From positions 1,798,001 to 1,862,000 of the forward strand of contig NZ_CP042325.1 in assembly GCF_007904105.1 (NCBI RefSeq): a stretch of 64,000 nucleotides of DNA. Direction: 5' to 3'. The stretch is from Corynebacterium sp. sy039. GTDB taxonomy: Bacteria > Actinomycetota > Actinomycetes > Mycobacteriales > Mycobacteriaceae. Position 1 is the stretch's first letter, and each line of letters begins with the position of its first letter. Below, piece after piece: positions 16,984 to 30,224 of the stretch. The translations under genes were made by a program, and so were the position numbers. The notes below the pieces were generated by a model. It did not search any database. It saw only the letters and a list, made by a program, of their open reading frames with translations, and was not told the DNA's origin.

Positions 16984-18654
16984 TTAACGTGTGAGCTTAC
17001 GGTGTGTCACACGAGATGGTCGTGCTGCTTCAGCACCAAGACGCTCAACTTTGTTCTTTTCATAGTCCTCGAAGTTGCCCTCGAACCAGAACCACTGACC
17101 TTCTGCAACATTCCCCTCCCAAGCAAGGATATGGGTACAGGTGCGATCCAAGAACCATCTATCGTGAGAAATCACCACTGCACAACCAGGGAATTTCTCC
17201 AACGCATTTTCTAGAGAACCCAAAGTTTCCACATCAAGGTCGTTTGTTGGCTCATCGAGCAAAATCAAATTACCACCCTGCTTGAGAGTCAATGCGAGGT
17301 TAAGTCGGTTACGCTCACCACCAGAAAGTACCTTAGATGGCTTCTGCTGATCTGGACCCTTAAACCCAAAAGCAGACAAATAAGCTCGAGAAGGCATCTC
17401 ATTTTGACCAACGTGGATATAATCCAAACCGTCAGAGACTACTTCCCATACTGTTTTTTCTGGGTCGATATTCTCACGATTCTGGTCAACATAGCTCAGT
17501 TGCACAGTCTGCCCAACTTTTACTTCACCTGAATCTGGCTGCTCTAAACCAACAATGGTCTTGAACAAGGTGGACTTACCCACACCATTAGGACCAATCA
17601 CACCCACAATGCCATTGCGAGGCAACGTGAACGAAAGGTCTTTAATGAGCACACGCCCATCAAACCCTTTGTCTAAGTGTTCTACTTCAACTACTTGATT
17701 ACCCAAACGCGGTGGTGTTGGAATCTGAATTTCCTCGAAATCCAATTTCTTATACTGCTCAGCCTCTGCTGCCATTTCTTCATAGCGCTGCAAGCGAGCT
17801 TTGTTTTTAGCTTGGCGGGCTTTGGCACCAGAACGCACCCATGCCAATTCTTCTTTCAGACGACGCTGCAACTTCTGGTCTTTCTTACCTGCAACTTCAA
17901 GACGCTGCGCCTTTGTTTCCAGGTAGGTGGAGTAGTTGCCTTCATATGGGTAAAGCTTTCCGCGGTCGACCTCACAAATCCATCCGGCGACGTGATCGAG
18001 GAAATAGCGATCGTGTGTCACGGCAAGAACAGCGCCCTTATAGTCTTGCAAGTGCTTTTCTAGCCACAACACGCTCTCTGCATCAAGATGGTTGGTCGGC
18101 TCGTCGAGTAGCAAAAGATCTGGTTCAGATAGCAAGAGTTTTGCCAACGCGACACGACGACGCTCACCACCAGAAAGATGGGTAACTGGTTGGTCAGAGG
18201 GGGGACAACGCAATGCTTCCATTGCTTGTTCAATTTTTGAGTCAAGTTCCCAGGCATCTGCTGCATCGATCTTATCCTGCAGCGCGGTCATTTCTTCCAT
18301 CAGCTCATCGGTGTAGTTCGTCGCCATTTCCTCGGCGATTTCCTCATAACGCTGCCGGATTTGGAAGATTTCCCCTAGGCCTTCCTCCACGTTTTGACGC
18401 ACTGTTTTTTCTTCATTCAGCGGTGGCTCCTGCAAGAGGATTCCGACAGTTGCTCCTGGGTCTAAGAAAGCCTCTCCATTGGATGGCTGATCTAGACCAG
18501 CCATAATTTTGAGAATAGAGGATTTTCCGGCACCATTAGGACCAACAACACCGATCTTAGCTCCTGGGTAGAAAGCCATGGTGACGTTATCGAGGATAAC
18601 TTTATCGCCAATAGCTTTGCGTACGTTTTTCATCGTATAGATGAATTCGCCCAC
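16984..18654 (-). CDS. ettA: Energy-dependent translational throttle protein EttA (ABC-F)
   Basis: A soluble twin-ATPase of 556 residues that binds the ribosomal E site and tunes early elongation to the ATP/ADP ratio. The first ATPase has Walker A GPNGAGKS at 38-45, signature LSGGE at 160-164 and Walker B LLLDEPTNHLD. The interdomain linker (about 240-310; EGNYSTYLETKAQRL..., strongly basic) is the tRNA-contacting region. The second ATPase has GPNGVGKS at 354-361, VLSGGERNRLNLA and LLDEPTNDLD. Length and the second LDEPTNDLDVETL match EttA rather than Uup. The start is GTG at 18654 with AGGAG seven bases upstream. Confidence 0.95.
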   Translation of the reverse strand: MGEFIYTMKNVRKAIGDKVILDNVTMAFYPGAKIGVVGPNGAGKSSILKIMAGLDQPSNGEAFLDPGATVGILLQEPPLNEEKTVRQNVEEGLGEIFQIRQRYEEIAEEMATNYTDELMEEMTALQDKIDAADAWELDSKIEQAMEALRCPPSDQPVTHLSGGERRRVALAKLLLSEPDLLLLDEPTNHLDAESVLWLEKHLQDYKGAVLAVTHDRYFLDHVAGWICEVDRGKLYPYEGNYSTYLETKAQRLEVAGKKDQKLQRRLKEELAWVRSGAKARQAKNKARLQRYEEMAAEAEQYKKLDFEEIQIPTPPRLGNQVVEVEHLDKGFDGRVLIKDLSFTLPRNGIVGVIGPNGVGKSTLFKTIVGLEQPDSGEVKVGQTVQLSYVDQNRENIDPEKTVWEVVSDGLDYIHVGQNEMPSRAYLSAFGFKGPDQQKPSKVLSGGERNRLNLALTLKQGGNLILLDEPTNDLDVETLGSLENALEKFPGCAVVISHDRWFLDRTCTHILAWEGNVAEGQWFWFEGNFEDYEKNKVERLGAEAARPSRVTHRKLTR

Positions 18655-18765
18655 AGTTTTGCTCCTTATGTATTCAAGAATTCACAGTATTCATGTTATG
18701 GATTGTGAAAATAAAATTTCAGTCACCCCACAGGCTACCCTACATACCCATATTCATGCTTAACT

Positions 18766-19266
18766 TCACACACCAATGCGCACATTATCTTCTTGACTAC
18801 TATAGTCAATATCTATTTCTGGCAGCTCAGAGCTGTGTGGAACAGGTAGCTCATCATATGAAGAGTATGTCGTCTCCCCGGCAAGGGATTTGCGCGAACC
18901 AACAACATAGCGACTTAACTCCAAACCAATATAATGCGCCCGCATAACTGCTTTAGAGCGACTTTGTTGAGTTTCTTTATCTATCCACGATTGCGTAAAA
19001 ATATAACCGTGCACAAGCACTGGGCGACCTTTTATCAAAGATTGTTTCGCGTTAAGAGCAAGCTGACCCCAGCATTCTACGTCGATAAATAGGGTGTCAG
19101 TATCGACCCATTCTGTATCGGAATTGGCAATCACATTCTCGTGCATATGAGAACGCCGTACCCGCCGTGAAGATGCAAGACGCAGCTTACACAGATGACT
19201 GTTCTTCGTTTTGATCAAGGTAGGCGTCTCAGTGAGGTGTCCGACGAGAGTTGTCATAATATGCAT
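18766..19266 (-). CDS. Single-stranded DNA-binding protein paralogue
   Basis: A 166-residue protein with one OB fold: MTTLVGHLTETP, LRLASSRR, then DTLFIDVECWGQLALNAKQSLIKGRPVLVHGYIFTQSW, the SSB core. It lacks the usual Gly/Gln-rich linker and the acidic DD(I/L)PF tip that recruits partner proteins, ending instead EDNVRIGV. It is therefore probably an accessory SSB, not the main one. ATG 19266 is preferred over 19272 because AAGGA then lies six bases away. The upstream region carries DnaA-box-like sequences. Confidence 0.85.
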   Translation of the reverse strand: MHIMTTLVGHLTETPTLIKTKNSHLCKLRLASSRRVRRSHMHENVIANSDTEWVDTDTLFIDVECWGQLALNAKQSLIKGRPVLVHGYIFTQSWIDKETQQSRSKAVMRAHYIGLELSRYVVGSRKSLAGETTYSSYDELPVPHSSELPEIDIDYSSQEDNVRIGV

Positions 19267-19323
19267 GGGCATTCCTTTCTGTATGTAGTGTGCTAACCCA
19301 TGCAGCTAGTGTCCACGGAAGGT

Positions 19324-19397
19324 CGTCGCCAGAAAAGTGAAAAATTTTTCTGCACAAAAATCTGTGGATTACTCACCACTGGCGACGGTTATCCACA
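19324..19397. promoter_or_regulatory. DnaA-box pair within an inverted repeat, upstream of the SSB gene
   Basis: A perfect DnaA box, TTATCCACA, lies at 19389-19397, and TAATCCACA (one mismatch, minus strand) at 19363-19371, facing each other. Nine-base arms CGTCGCCAG (19324-19332) and CTGGCGACG (19379-19387) flank the second. This suggests DnaA-linked control of the SSB gene or simple titration; it is too small for an origin. Confidence 0.4.
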
Positions 19398-19400
19398 ACT

Positions 19401-21380
19401 TTAACGCCGATTTCTCTGATTCATTTGCGCAAGCAATTCATTGTACTGAGCCAATTCATCGTCATCATCTTGGGCAGCACGCTGCTCATACTCTTTTTCC
19501 GCCTTACGATCTTCTTGCAACCACTCGATGAATAATGCACCAAACACCACCAACAGTGGAAAAGCGCCCGACGCCCACGCAATACCACCACCAACATTTT
19601 GATCGTGCATCAAATCTACCGGGAAAGGAAGATCAAGCTCGGAATAAAAATCTTTGGCAAGAATGAGCGACAATTGCATGAGATACACGCCAAAGTACAA
19701 ATGAAACGGCATGGAAAACAGCAGCCACATTATCCTGATGATGACTTTATTCTTACGCGGCTTTGGATCAAGCCCAATCATTTCCCAATAATATACATAG
19801 CCAGAAAGGAGAAAAACCCAGTTCATGAGCAAGTGCCCAGCGTGTTCCGACACCATAAGGTCATACCAAGGGGTGATATAGAGCAAATAGAAAATGGTAA
19901 TGAACTGGATAGTGTTAAACGCTGGATGCATGATGAACTTCAGAATCCGAGACTGACAAAAAGCCTCAATCCACTCGTGCAGCCCAGGTTGTTCAGGTGG
20001 ATTCTTCTTTGTGACTTCAAGCGCAAGACTCAGTGGCGCCCCCAGAACCAAAAACACTGGTATAACCATAGAAATCACCATATGAGCGACCATGTGCATA
20101 CTGAACATAGCTGGCATATACAATCCAATACCAGAACTCATCACAGTGCTTAGCCCCACAGAACCAAGCAAGAACCAAAAAGTCCGCTGCCACTTCCAGG
20201 TTTTTCCTTGCTTCTTTAATTTCCACAACCCCCACAGATAAGCAAGAGTGATAATGATGCCAAAAGTGCTAAACATGATGTCGAAACGCCACACTGACCA
20301 GATATTCCAGAAAGTCGGCGCTTTAGTAACTTCATACCCCATCTCAAGCATCATTTTTGACAGCGAAGTATAGAGCGGCGGCGGTGGCGGAGTGCGTCCC
20401 AAAGACACTGCCACTCCAATGGTTGCAGCCATAATAAATACCTCAGCAATGGCGATACGCACAAAAAGTTTTGGACGATCATCCAACTGAGGGATTGTTT
20501 TTTTGCGATGAATAAGCCCAAAGAATGCCAGTAATAGCGTCAAAATAATCTTGGCCACAATCGCTTGACCATAGCTTGTGGTAAAAAGATCCTCGAGTCG
20601 CATACGAACCGCCGCATTAATCACACCTGATGCGATCATGGCGAGCATACTAACAAAGGCGAGCATGGAGAAGCGTCGTACCGCAATGCTCAATCCTGGC
20701 CCCAACCTGCGTGCATGCGCTATCAAACCTAAAAGACCCCCCACCCATAGCAATGCAAAGAAAAGGTGCCACAATAATGAATTCGTACCATAATCATGAT
20801 TGCCGCCCGACGCAGAGTGCCCTTCCAACCCCAAAGGCAGCACAATCGCAAACGCCCCCACCAGCAGCAATGGCTGCGCTGACCATTTACGACTAAAAAC
20901 CGCAATAACCCCCACCACAAAAGCAATTATCGACGACACCAACCACGCTTTAGCAGCCGCAATAAGTTCCAAAGCATCACCCCATGCCGACAACTCAAGG
21001 GACTGAAAAAAAGGTTGACCCGACGTATCAGAAAGAGTCATCGGAATCATCAGCAAGGCTACACAGGCGTAGAGCAAAGCAGCAGCAGCACCAGTTCGAG
21101 TGGAAATAAGCCCGTCGACGCTCAGCCGAGAATCTATCGGCATAATAAAAAACGCCGAAGCCAAAAAACTACCCACGCTAAGCGACACCAAAGTCCAGGC
21201 TACTGCTCGCAAAAACGGATAACCCATTGTCGTCAAAATACCAGGATCAGGGATACCCAACTCTGCCAAAGATTCACCAAGAAAAACCCAGCCGAGCGTT
21301 GCTGCTACAACACCAGCTATCACTATGAAAATCAGATACACAGGTTTTGCAGAACGCACCGAAGTGGAAGAATCAGACAT
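19401..21380 (-). CDS. CopD-CtaG fusion membrane protein (copper handling, cytochrome oxidase assembly)
   Basis: A 659-residue polytopic protein. The N-terminal half (about 10-330) has the CopD layout of about eight helices with conserved His (SLLWHLFFALLWVGGLLGL). The C-terminal half (about 350-620) is caa3-type CtaG: FSMHMVAHMVISMVIPVFLVLGAPLSLAL and INWVFLLSGYVYYWEMIGLDP-like sequence. CtaG-type proteins support copper delivery to cytochrome c oxidase; the CopD part is linked to copper import. Actinobacteria often carry this fusion. The tail is strongly charged and cytoplasmic (KAEKEYEQRAAQDDDDELAQ). It starts at ATG 21380. Confidence 0.9.
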   Translation of the reverse strand: MSDSSTSVRSAKPVYLIFIVIAGVVAATLGWVFLGESLAELGIPDPGILTTMGYPFLRAVAWTLVSLSVGSFLASAFFIMPIDSRLSVDGLISTRTGAAAALLYACVALLMIPMTLSDTSGQPFFQSLELSAWGDALELIAAAKAWLVSSIIAFVVGVIAVFSRKWSAQPLLLVGAFAIVLPLGLEGHSASGGNHDYGTNSLLWHLFFALLWVGGLLGLIAHARRLGPGLSIAVRRFSMLAFVSMLAMIASGVINAAVRMRLEDLFTTSYGQAIVAKIILTLLLAFFGLIHRKKTIPQLDDRPKLFVRIAIAEVFIMAATIGVAVSLGRTPPPPPLYTSLSKMMLEMGYEVTKAPTFWNIWSVWRFDIMFSTFGIIITLAYLWGLWKLKKQGKTWKWQRTFWFLLGSVGLSTVMSSGIGLYMPAMFSMHMVAHMVISMVIPVFLVLGAPLSLALEVTKKNPPEQPGLHEWIEAFCQSRILKFIMHPAFNTIQFITIFYLLYITPWYDLMVSEHAGHLLMNWVFLLSGYVYYWEMIGLDPKPRKNKVIIRIMWLLFSMPFHLYFGVYLMQLSLILAKDFYSELDLPFPVDLMHDQNVGGGIAWASGAFPLLVVFGALFIEWLQEDRKAEKEYEQRAAQDDDDELAQYNELLAQMNQRNRR

Positions 21381-21535
21381 ACATCCAGCCTAACTCACTG
21401 CGTAGGATTTCAGCTAACTCCATATCACTGGCAGAATTCCCACACAGTTCTCACATGATATTTCCTTTTCAGAGCCCTTTTTTCGCATGACCTGTGATGT
21501 TGCGCTAATCTATATAGGTTGCTTATTAAGCAATT

Positions 21536-21609
21536 GCCTCCATAGCTCAGTGGATTAGAGCAGTCGGCTTCTACCCGATTGGTCGCGGGTTCGAATCCTG
21601 CTGGGGGCG
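21536..21609 (+). tRNA. tRNA-Arg (anticodon UCU)
   Basis: Acceptor stem GCCTCCA/TGGGGGC (one wobble), D arm AGCTCAGTGGATTAGAGC, anticodon stem GTCGG/CCGAT with loop CTTCTAC, and T arm GGGTTCGAATCC. The anticodon TCT reads AGA/AGG. Discriminator is G and no CCA is encoded. A TTGCGC/TATTAA pair (21500-21505 and 21524-21529, 18-bp gap) may be its promoter. Confidence 0.95.
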
Positions 21610-21788
21610 CTTTTGTTTACACTGTTCAGGTACCTTTTTCCTTTTTATAGCCAAGGAAACTGGGGATTTTCCCGAGCAGCAAATTATTGTAGGTACGCCA
21701 CATAAGCGCAGCAGCGTAAATGCTGCCGAGCGCTTCGGTTCTTATGACTCCACCGTCAGCGTCGCGTCGACGGCATTAACTCAAGGAA

Positions 21789-22382
21789 TCAATACTCACG
21801 CGCAATCCCTGAAACAACACGTAATGCTGCCTCGCGTAAAGTCGCCAAAGGTACCTTGTGATATTCAGCGCTAAAGGCTGTGTCTTCACTGTGCGCAGGA
21901 ACATGAATAAAAGTTGATGGAACGCCACTATAGGCGGCGCAATAAGTCACGCCCTCGCAAATATAAGAACCAGCATCATCAGATGCTGCAACGGGAATTT
22001 CGGATTCAGACAACCACTCTTGAACTTGCTGAGGGCTAATATGTGGATGAACTTTCTCCGGATATTCTGCCCCCTGGCGGTACGGTTTATTCCATGACAC
22101 ACCATTGTTATCAGGTTTTGCTCCGCCCCAGTTTCTTGCCACTGTTTCGACTCGAATATCAGGTGTCTTACCGGATAAACCAAAAGAACAAATCGCTATC
22201 GGACTATGCTCCCCGATAAGACGCTCAAGCTCTGCAAGACCACCATCATACATCACAGGCAATTGTGCCCTAAGAATACGATGCCCGAGTATTTCCTCGG
22301 GTAATTCCGCAAGCATTTCCCAAGAAGTATTGCGAGGATTTCCAGCGAAAGGCTCGAAACCAGTAACAAGAATTAACGACAT
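21789..22382 (-). CDS. pcp: Pyroglutamyl-peptidase I
   Basis: A cytosolic cysteine peptidase (family C15) that removes N-terminal pyroglutamate. The 197-residue protein starts MSLILVTGFEPF, the family hallmark. The catalytic triad is visible as Glu79 (DIRVETVARN), Cys142 (AGSYICEGVTY) and His160 (STFIHVP). It is about 15 residues shorter than typical. The start is ATG at 22382 with AAGGA upstream; the long N-terminal extension in the same frame is low-complexity, Cys/Gly-rich sequence and is not coding. The gene follows the rRNA operon on the same strand but is separated from it by a terminator. Confidence 0.93.
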   Translation of the reverse strand: MSLILVTGFEPFAGNPRNTSWEMLAELPEEILGHRILRAQLPVMYDGGLAELERLIGEHSPIAICSFGLSGKTPDIRVETVARNWGGAKPDNNGVSWNKPYRQGAEYPEKVHPHISPQQVQEWLSESEIPVAASDDAGSYICEGVTYCAAYSGVPSTFIHVPAHSEDTAFSAEYHKVPLATLREAALRVVSGIAREY

Positions 22383-22585
22383 GCTTTTTGTCCTTTTTGT
22401 GTTGTAGCACCCACCCCACACAATACGCACCAACACCACCCCACAACAAACCCCCACACACAACACACCCCCGGACAGCGTGCACGATGCACCCCTACCG
22501 ACACACGATGCGCACCCGCACCCCACAGGTAGCACACACCCCCTGTGCCCCCCTTGTGCACACACAAGCAAGCACACAAAAAAAA

Positions 22586-22616
22586 GGGGGTGTGCACCAC
22601 CAACGGCACACACCCC
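22586..22616 (-). terminator. Terminator of the rRNA operon
   Basis: GGGGTGTG (22587-22594) pairs with CACACCCC (22609-22616). On the minus strand the stem is followed by eight T (22578-22585). The surrounding 22383-22640 stretch is low-complexity A/C-rich DNA with no gene. Confidence 0.75.
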
Positions 22617-22640
22617 ACAACACAATATTAAAAAACCAAT

Positions 22641-22756
22641 GTTGGCAGCGACCTACTCTCCCACACCCTCCCAGATGCAGTACCATCAGCGCAATCAGAC
22701 TTAACGACCGGGTTCGAAATGGGACCGGGTGTACCCCTGACACAACAACCACCAAC
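22641..22756 (-). rRNA. rrf: 5S ribosomal RNA
   Basis: About 116 bases. The minus strand carries ACACCCGGTCCCATTTCGAA, TAAGT and the 3' part GGGAGAGTAGGTCGCTGCC. The ends (GTTGG.../...CCAAC) pair as helix I. Ends are placed by that pairing and are accurate to a few bases. Confidence 0.9.
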
Positions 22757-22919
22757 ACAACCACAAGAAACACCACAAAAGGATGCCCCCCATGCCATGC
22801 CAGACACTGCACAGCAAACACAACACAACTCTTCTTCACCACCACACAACACAGCACAGCAGCACACATCTACCCCAAATGCATCCCAACAACCATATAT
22901 TTTCCCATTATTGTTGTTG

Positions 22920-27818
<4,899 letters not shown>

Positions 27819-28234
27819 AACACTCACAAACAAAAAGTAAGCAAGCACAGGCCGTGAAAAGCCCAATACCCAACAAAAAACAAAAACCAGCAAACCAACC
27901 AACCACACCACACAACACAAACCATGCCATGCAGCGCAATCAATCAATCCACCAAAAAAACAAATGAAGAGCATCCCATCGACGAGACAAAAACACTCCC
28001 CACAAAAAACAATGTTAATCAACCATCAAAAAATGATCACTATCAGTACACTATCGAGTTCTCAAACAACACAAGACCCCACACAACACACAACAAACCA
28101 TGCATCACAATGGAATCCCCCACCACCCACAAGCACAACCGCCCTGAGCGACTCACACAAAGTTACACACCCCAACAAAAAAACACAAATCCCCACCACA
28201 ACACCACAAAAACACGTCGAAAGAAAAATATAAA
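27819..28234 (-). promoter_or_regulatory. rRNA operon leader and promoter region
   Basis: No gene here. On the minus strand the leader carries TTGTGTTGTTTGAGAACTCG (28048-28075), the conserved actinobacterial rrn motif that contains a boxA-like antitermination element; a sister copy is in the spacer. Promoters should lie between about 28080 and 28234, upstream of it; a weak candidate is GTGTAACTT near 28160, with no clear -35. The stretch is strongly G/T-rich on the transcribed strand. Confidence 0.6.
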
Positions 28235-29329
28235 TCAATGTGGAAGCGGCATCTCAAATAGGGTTCGCAAAAGTTCTGAGTTGATATACACAGAGCCTCT
28301 GCCCACTTTCTCTTTCCCAATCACACCATGGTGGGCGAGGTCATTAAGCCATCGTGCCGCGGTTTGTCTTCCCGCAAGGCCTGCGTTAACGATGTTTTCA
28401 ATCCGCAGATAGGGTTGGGTGAATAGTAGGCGTGTGAGATCCCCGGCGGGAAGTTTCGGATTGACGTTTCGGATGCGTGATTCCATGTCTGTGCGTAGTG
28501 CATCGGTGACATCCACCAGGTTGAGTGTCCAGGTTGCTGTTGATTCAATTCCAGAGAGCATGAAAAGAATCCAGGGTTCCCATTCGTCATTGCGTGTGAC
28601 CGCATTGAGATAGCGGTAGTACATATCTTTATGCCGCATAATATGCCCGGATAGGTACAAAATTGGCAGTTCAAGTAATCCTTTTTCAATGAGGATAAGT
28701 AGGTTGAGGACACGCCCTGTTCTCCCATTGCCATCGTAAAAAGGGTGGATTGCCTCAAACTGGTAATGTGCCATTGCCATAACAATCAAGGGGTCCAAAC
28801 CGTGATCTGCGTGCAAAAACTTTTCCCACGCTGAAAGATGCTGAAGGATCACATCTTTGCCCTCTGGTGGGGTGTAGATACGGTTGCCTGTGAGCGGATT
28901 ACCGATATATGTACCTGGTTGGCTTCTAATCTGCGCTGATTGTGCCTGAATATGTGAACATACTGTGATGGCGGTTTTGGTGGTGATAGGTCTTGTTCCT
29001 ATCTCCTCATATCCAACTCTTAGGGCTTCCCGGTAGCGCAAAGCCTCTTTGACCTGTGGTGTCATGGTGGCTAGTACCCCATGAGCGGCCTTGAATAATT
29101 CATCATTAGTGGTAACAACATTCTCAATCTCGTTCGACGCCTGGGCTTCAAGAAGCGGAATGAGGTTGATGAGCATTGTGGGGTCAGGTAGGCGCTTGCA
29201 GGCGCCGTCTAGGCGTGCAAGGGCACGGCTGGCGGAAACAGTTGCTTTGAGAACAGCAGGTGTTTCGACGTCCTCTGCTGGCGGCAGCGGCGGCAAGTCT
29301 TGATAGGGACGCTCCGGGTGATTCCACAT
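28235..29329 (-). CDS. Fic family protein (probable AMP-transferase) with C-terminal winged helix
   Basis: A 364-residue protein. The Fic active-site motif HPFYDGNGRTGR is at 195-206 and complete, with catalytic His195. An N-terminal SNEIEN motif (65-70) fits the inhibitory (S/T)xxxE(G/N) helix, so the enzyme should be self-inhibited (class II). Fic enzymes usually transfer AMP from ATP to a target hydroxyl. The C-terminal part (GLAGRQTAARWLNDLAHHGVI...) is a winged helix, which suggests DNA binding. The start is ATG at 29329 (MWNHPERPYQDLPPLPP); a longer frame to 29386 runs into the palindromic operator and is not favoured. No antitoxin partner gene is adjacent; the inhibitory helix is internal. 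Confidence 0.88.
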   Translation of the reverse strand: MWNHPERPYQDLPPLPPAEDVETPAVLKATVSASRALARLDGACKRLPDPTMLINLIPLLEAQASNEIENVVTTNDELFKAAHGVLATMTPQVKEALRYREALRVGYEEIGTRPITTKTAITVCSHIQAQSAQIRSQPGTYIGNPLTGNRIYTPPEGKDVILQHLSAWEKFLHADHGLDPLIVMAMAHYQFEAIHPFYDGNGRTGRVLNLLILIEKGLLELPILYLSGHIMRHKDMYYRYLNAVTRNDEWEPWILFMLSGIESTATWTLNLVDVTDALRTDMESRIRNVNPKLPAGDLTRLLFTQPYLRIENIVNAGLAGRQTAARWLNDLAHHGVIGKEKVGRGSVYINSELLRTLFEMPLPH

Positions 29330-29354
29330 GGTTATACCGTAACCATATGAGAGG

Positions 29355-29430
29355 GATATGTCGAAAAAATGGCAAAATTTCGACACGTTCGGTTGATATG
29401 TCGAAAAAATGGCAAAATTTCGACACGTTC
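29355..29430. promoter_or_regulatory. Twin palindromic operators upstream of the Fic gene
   Basis: Two identical 36-base copies (29355-29390 and 29395-29430; period 40) each contain perfect 8-base arms TGTCGAAA and TTTCGACA around an 11-base centre (first copy 29359-29385). They lie 30-100 bases before the Fic start. Two phased copies, one full turn multiple apart (40 bp), suggest a cooperative repressor, possibly the Fic protein itself through its winged helix. Confidence 0.65.
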
Positions 29431-29456
29431 AGCATTCACTGTGTTAGCGCCGAACT

Positions 29457-30224
29457 CTAGTGATAGCAGGCAATGGGACCGTCCGGGCCGTCAATAACCT
29501 GGATAGGAGTATTGAAAATCTCACTGAGGGTAGCGTCGTCCATAATTTCTGCGGCAGAACCAAAGCGGGCAATACGGCCATCTTTAACTGCACAAATATA
29601 CTGCGCATAACGTGCGGCAAAATTAATATCATGCAGTACGACGATAATAGTGCGCCCAAACTGACGGGCAGCCTGCTCCAAATGCTTCATCATCTCAACA
29701 GAATGAGCAATGTCGAGGTTATTCAGGGGTTCGTCGAGAAGAATATAATCCGTTTCTTGGCACAGCACCATCGCTACGTAGGCGCGTTGGCGTTGCCCTC
29801 CTGAAAGCTCATCGAGGTAGCGGGTTTCCAAAGAACTCAAATTGAAGAAGTCAATATAGCGGGAGATAATCTCCTCATCTGCGGCAGTTAAACGCCCTTT
29901 GCTATAGGGAAAACGCCCAAAGCCCACAAGCTGACGTACCGTCAGACGGGTCACAAAGTGATTTTCTTGGCGCAAAATACTAAGAATCTTAGCTAGATCA
30001 GCGCTTTTTGTGCTGGATACATCCAAACCAGCAACAGAGATCTGCCCACTGTCAATGCCCAGTAAGCGCCCAATCATGGTTAGGAGGGTAGATTTTCCAG
30101 CACCGTTGGGCCCCACTAAAGCAGTGATACCGCCTGCGGGAATCTCTAAAGTCACTGGACCGATCTGCACTGATTCTTCTGAGCGAGAATCATATTTTTT
30201 GCTAACGGCGTTGAGTTTTATCAC
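29457..30224 (-). CDS. Siderophore ABC transporter ATPase
   Basis: A 255-residue FepC-like ATPase that drives import of ferric siderophore. Walker A GPNGAGKST is at 38-46, signature LSGGQRQR from 140 and Walker B ILLDEPLNNLD from 161. ILRQENHFVTRLTVRQLVGFGRFPYSKGR is typical of iron-siderophore ATPases. Last of four genes; its ATG overlaps the stop of the preceding permease (ATGA type). Homology pattern fits the Fag/Fat/Ceu type of corynebacterial siderophore transporter, but the siderophore is unknown. Confidence 0.92.
   Translation of the reverse strand: MIKLNAVSKKYDSRSEESVQIGPVTLEIPAGGITALVGPNGAGKSTLLTMIGRLLGIDSGQISVAGLDVSSTKSADLAKILSILRQENHFVTRLTVRQLVGFGRFPYSKGRLTAADEEIISRYIDFFNLSSLETRYLDELSGGQRQRAYVAMVLCQETDYILLDEPLNNLDIAHSVEMMKHLEQAARQFGRTIIVVLHDINFAARYAQYICAVKDGRIARFGSAAEIMDDATLSEIFNTPIQVIDGPDGPIACYH

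Noticed and set aside
19323-19400. Chromosomal replication origin
   Set aside because: Only two boxes, no AT-rich unwinding region, and no dnaA or dnaN gene nearby.
21611-21867. Plus-strand open frame of ~85 codons after tRNA-Arg, running over the 3' end of pcp
   Set aside because: No start codon in frame near its beginning, no homology seen, and part is antisense to pcp. It could be a gene remnant but this cannot be supported.
29184-29435. Frame starting in the twin palindromes upstream of Fic
   Set aside because: The repeated peptide (..KFCHFFDIS..) is just translated operator DNA; the Fic protein starts at 29329.
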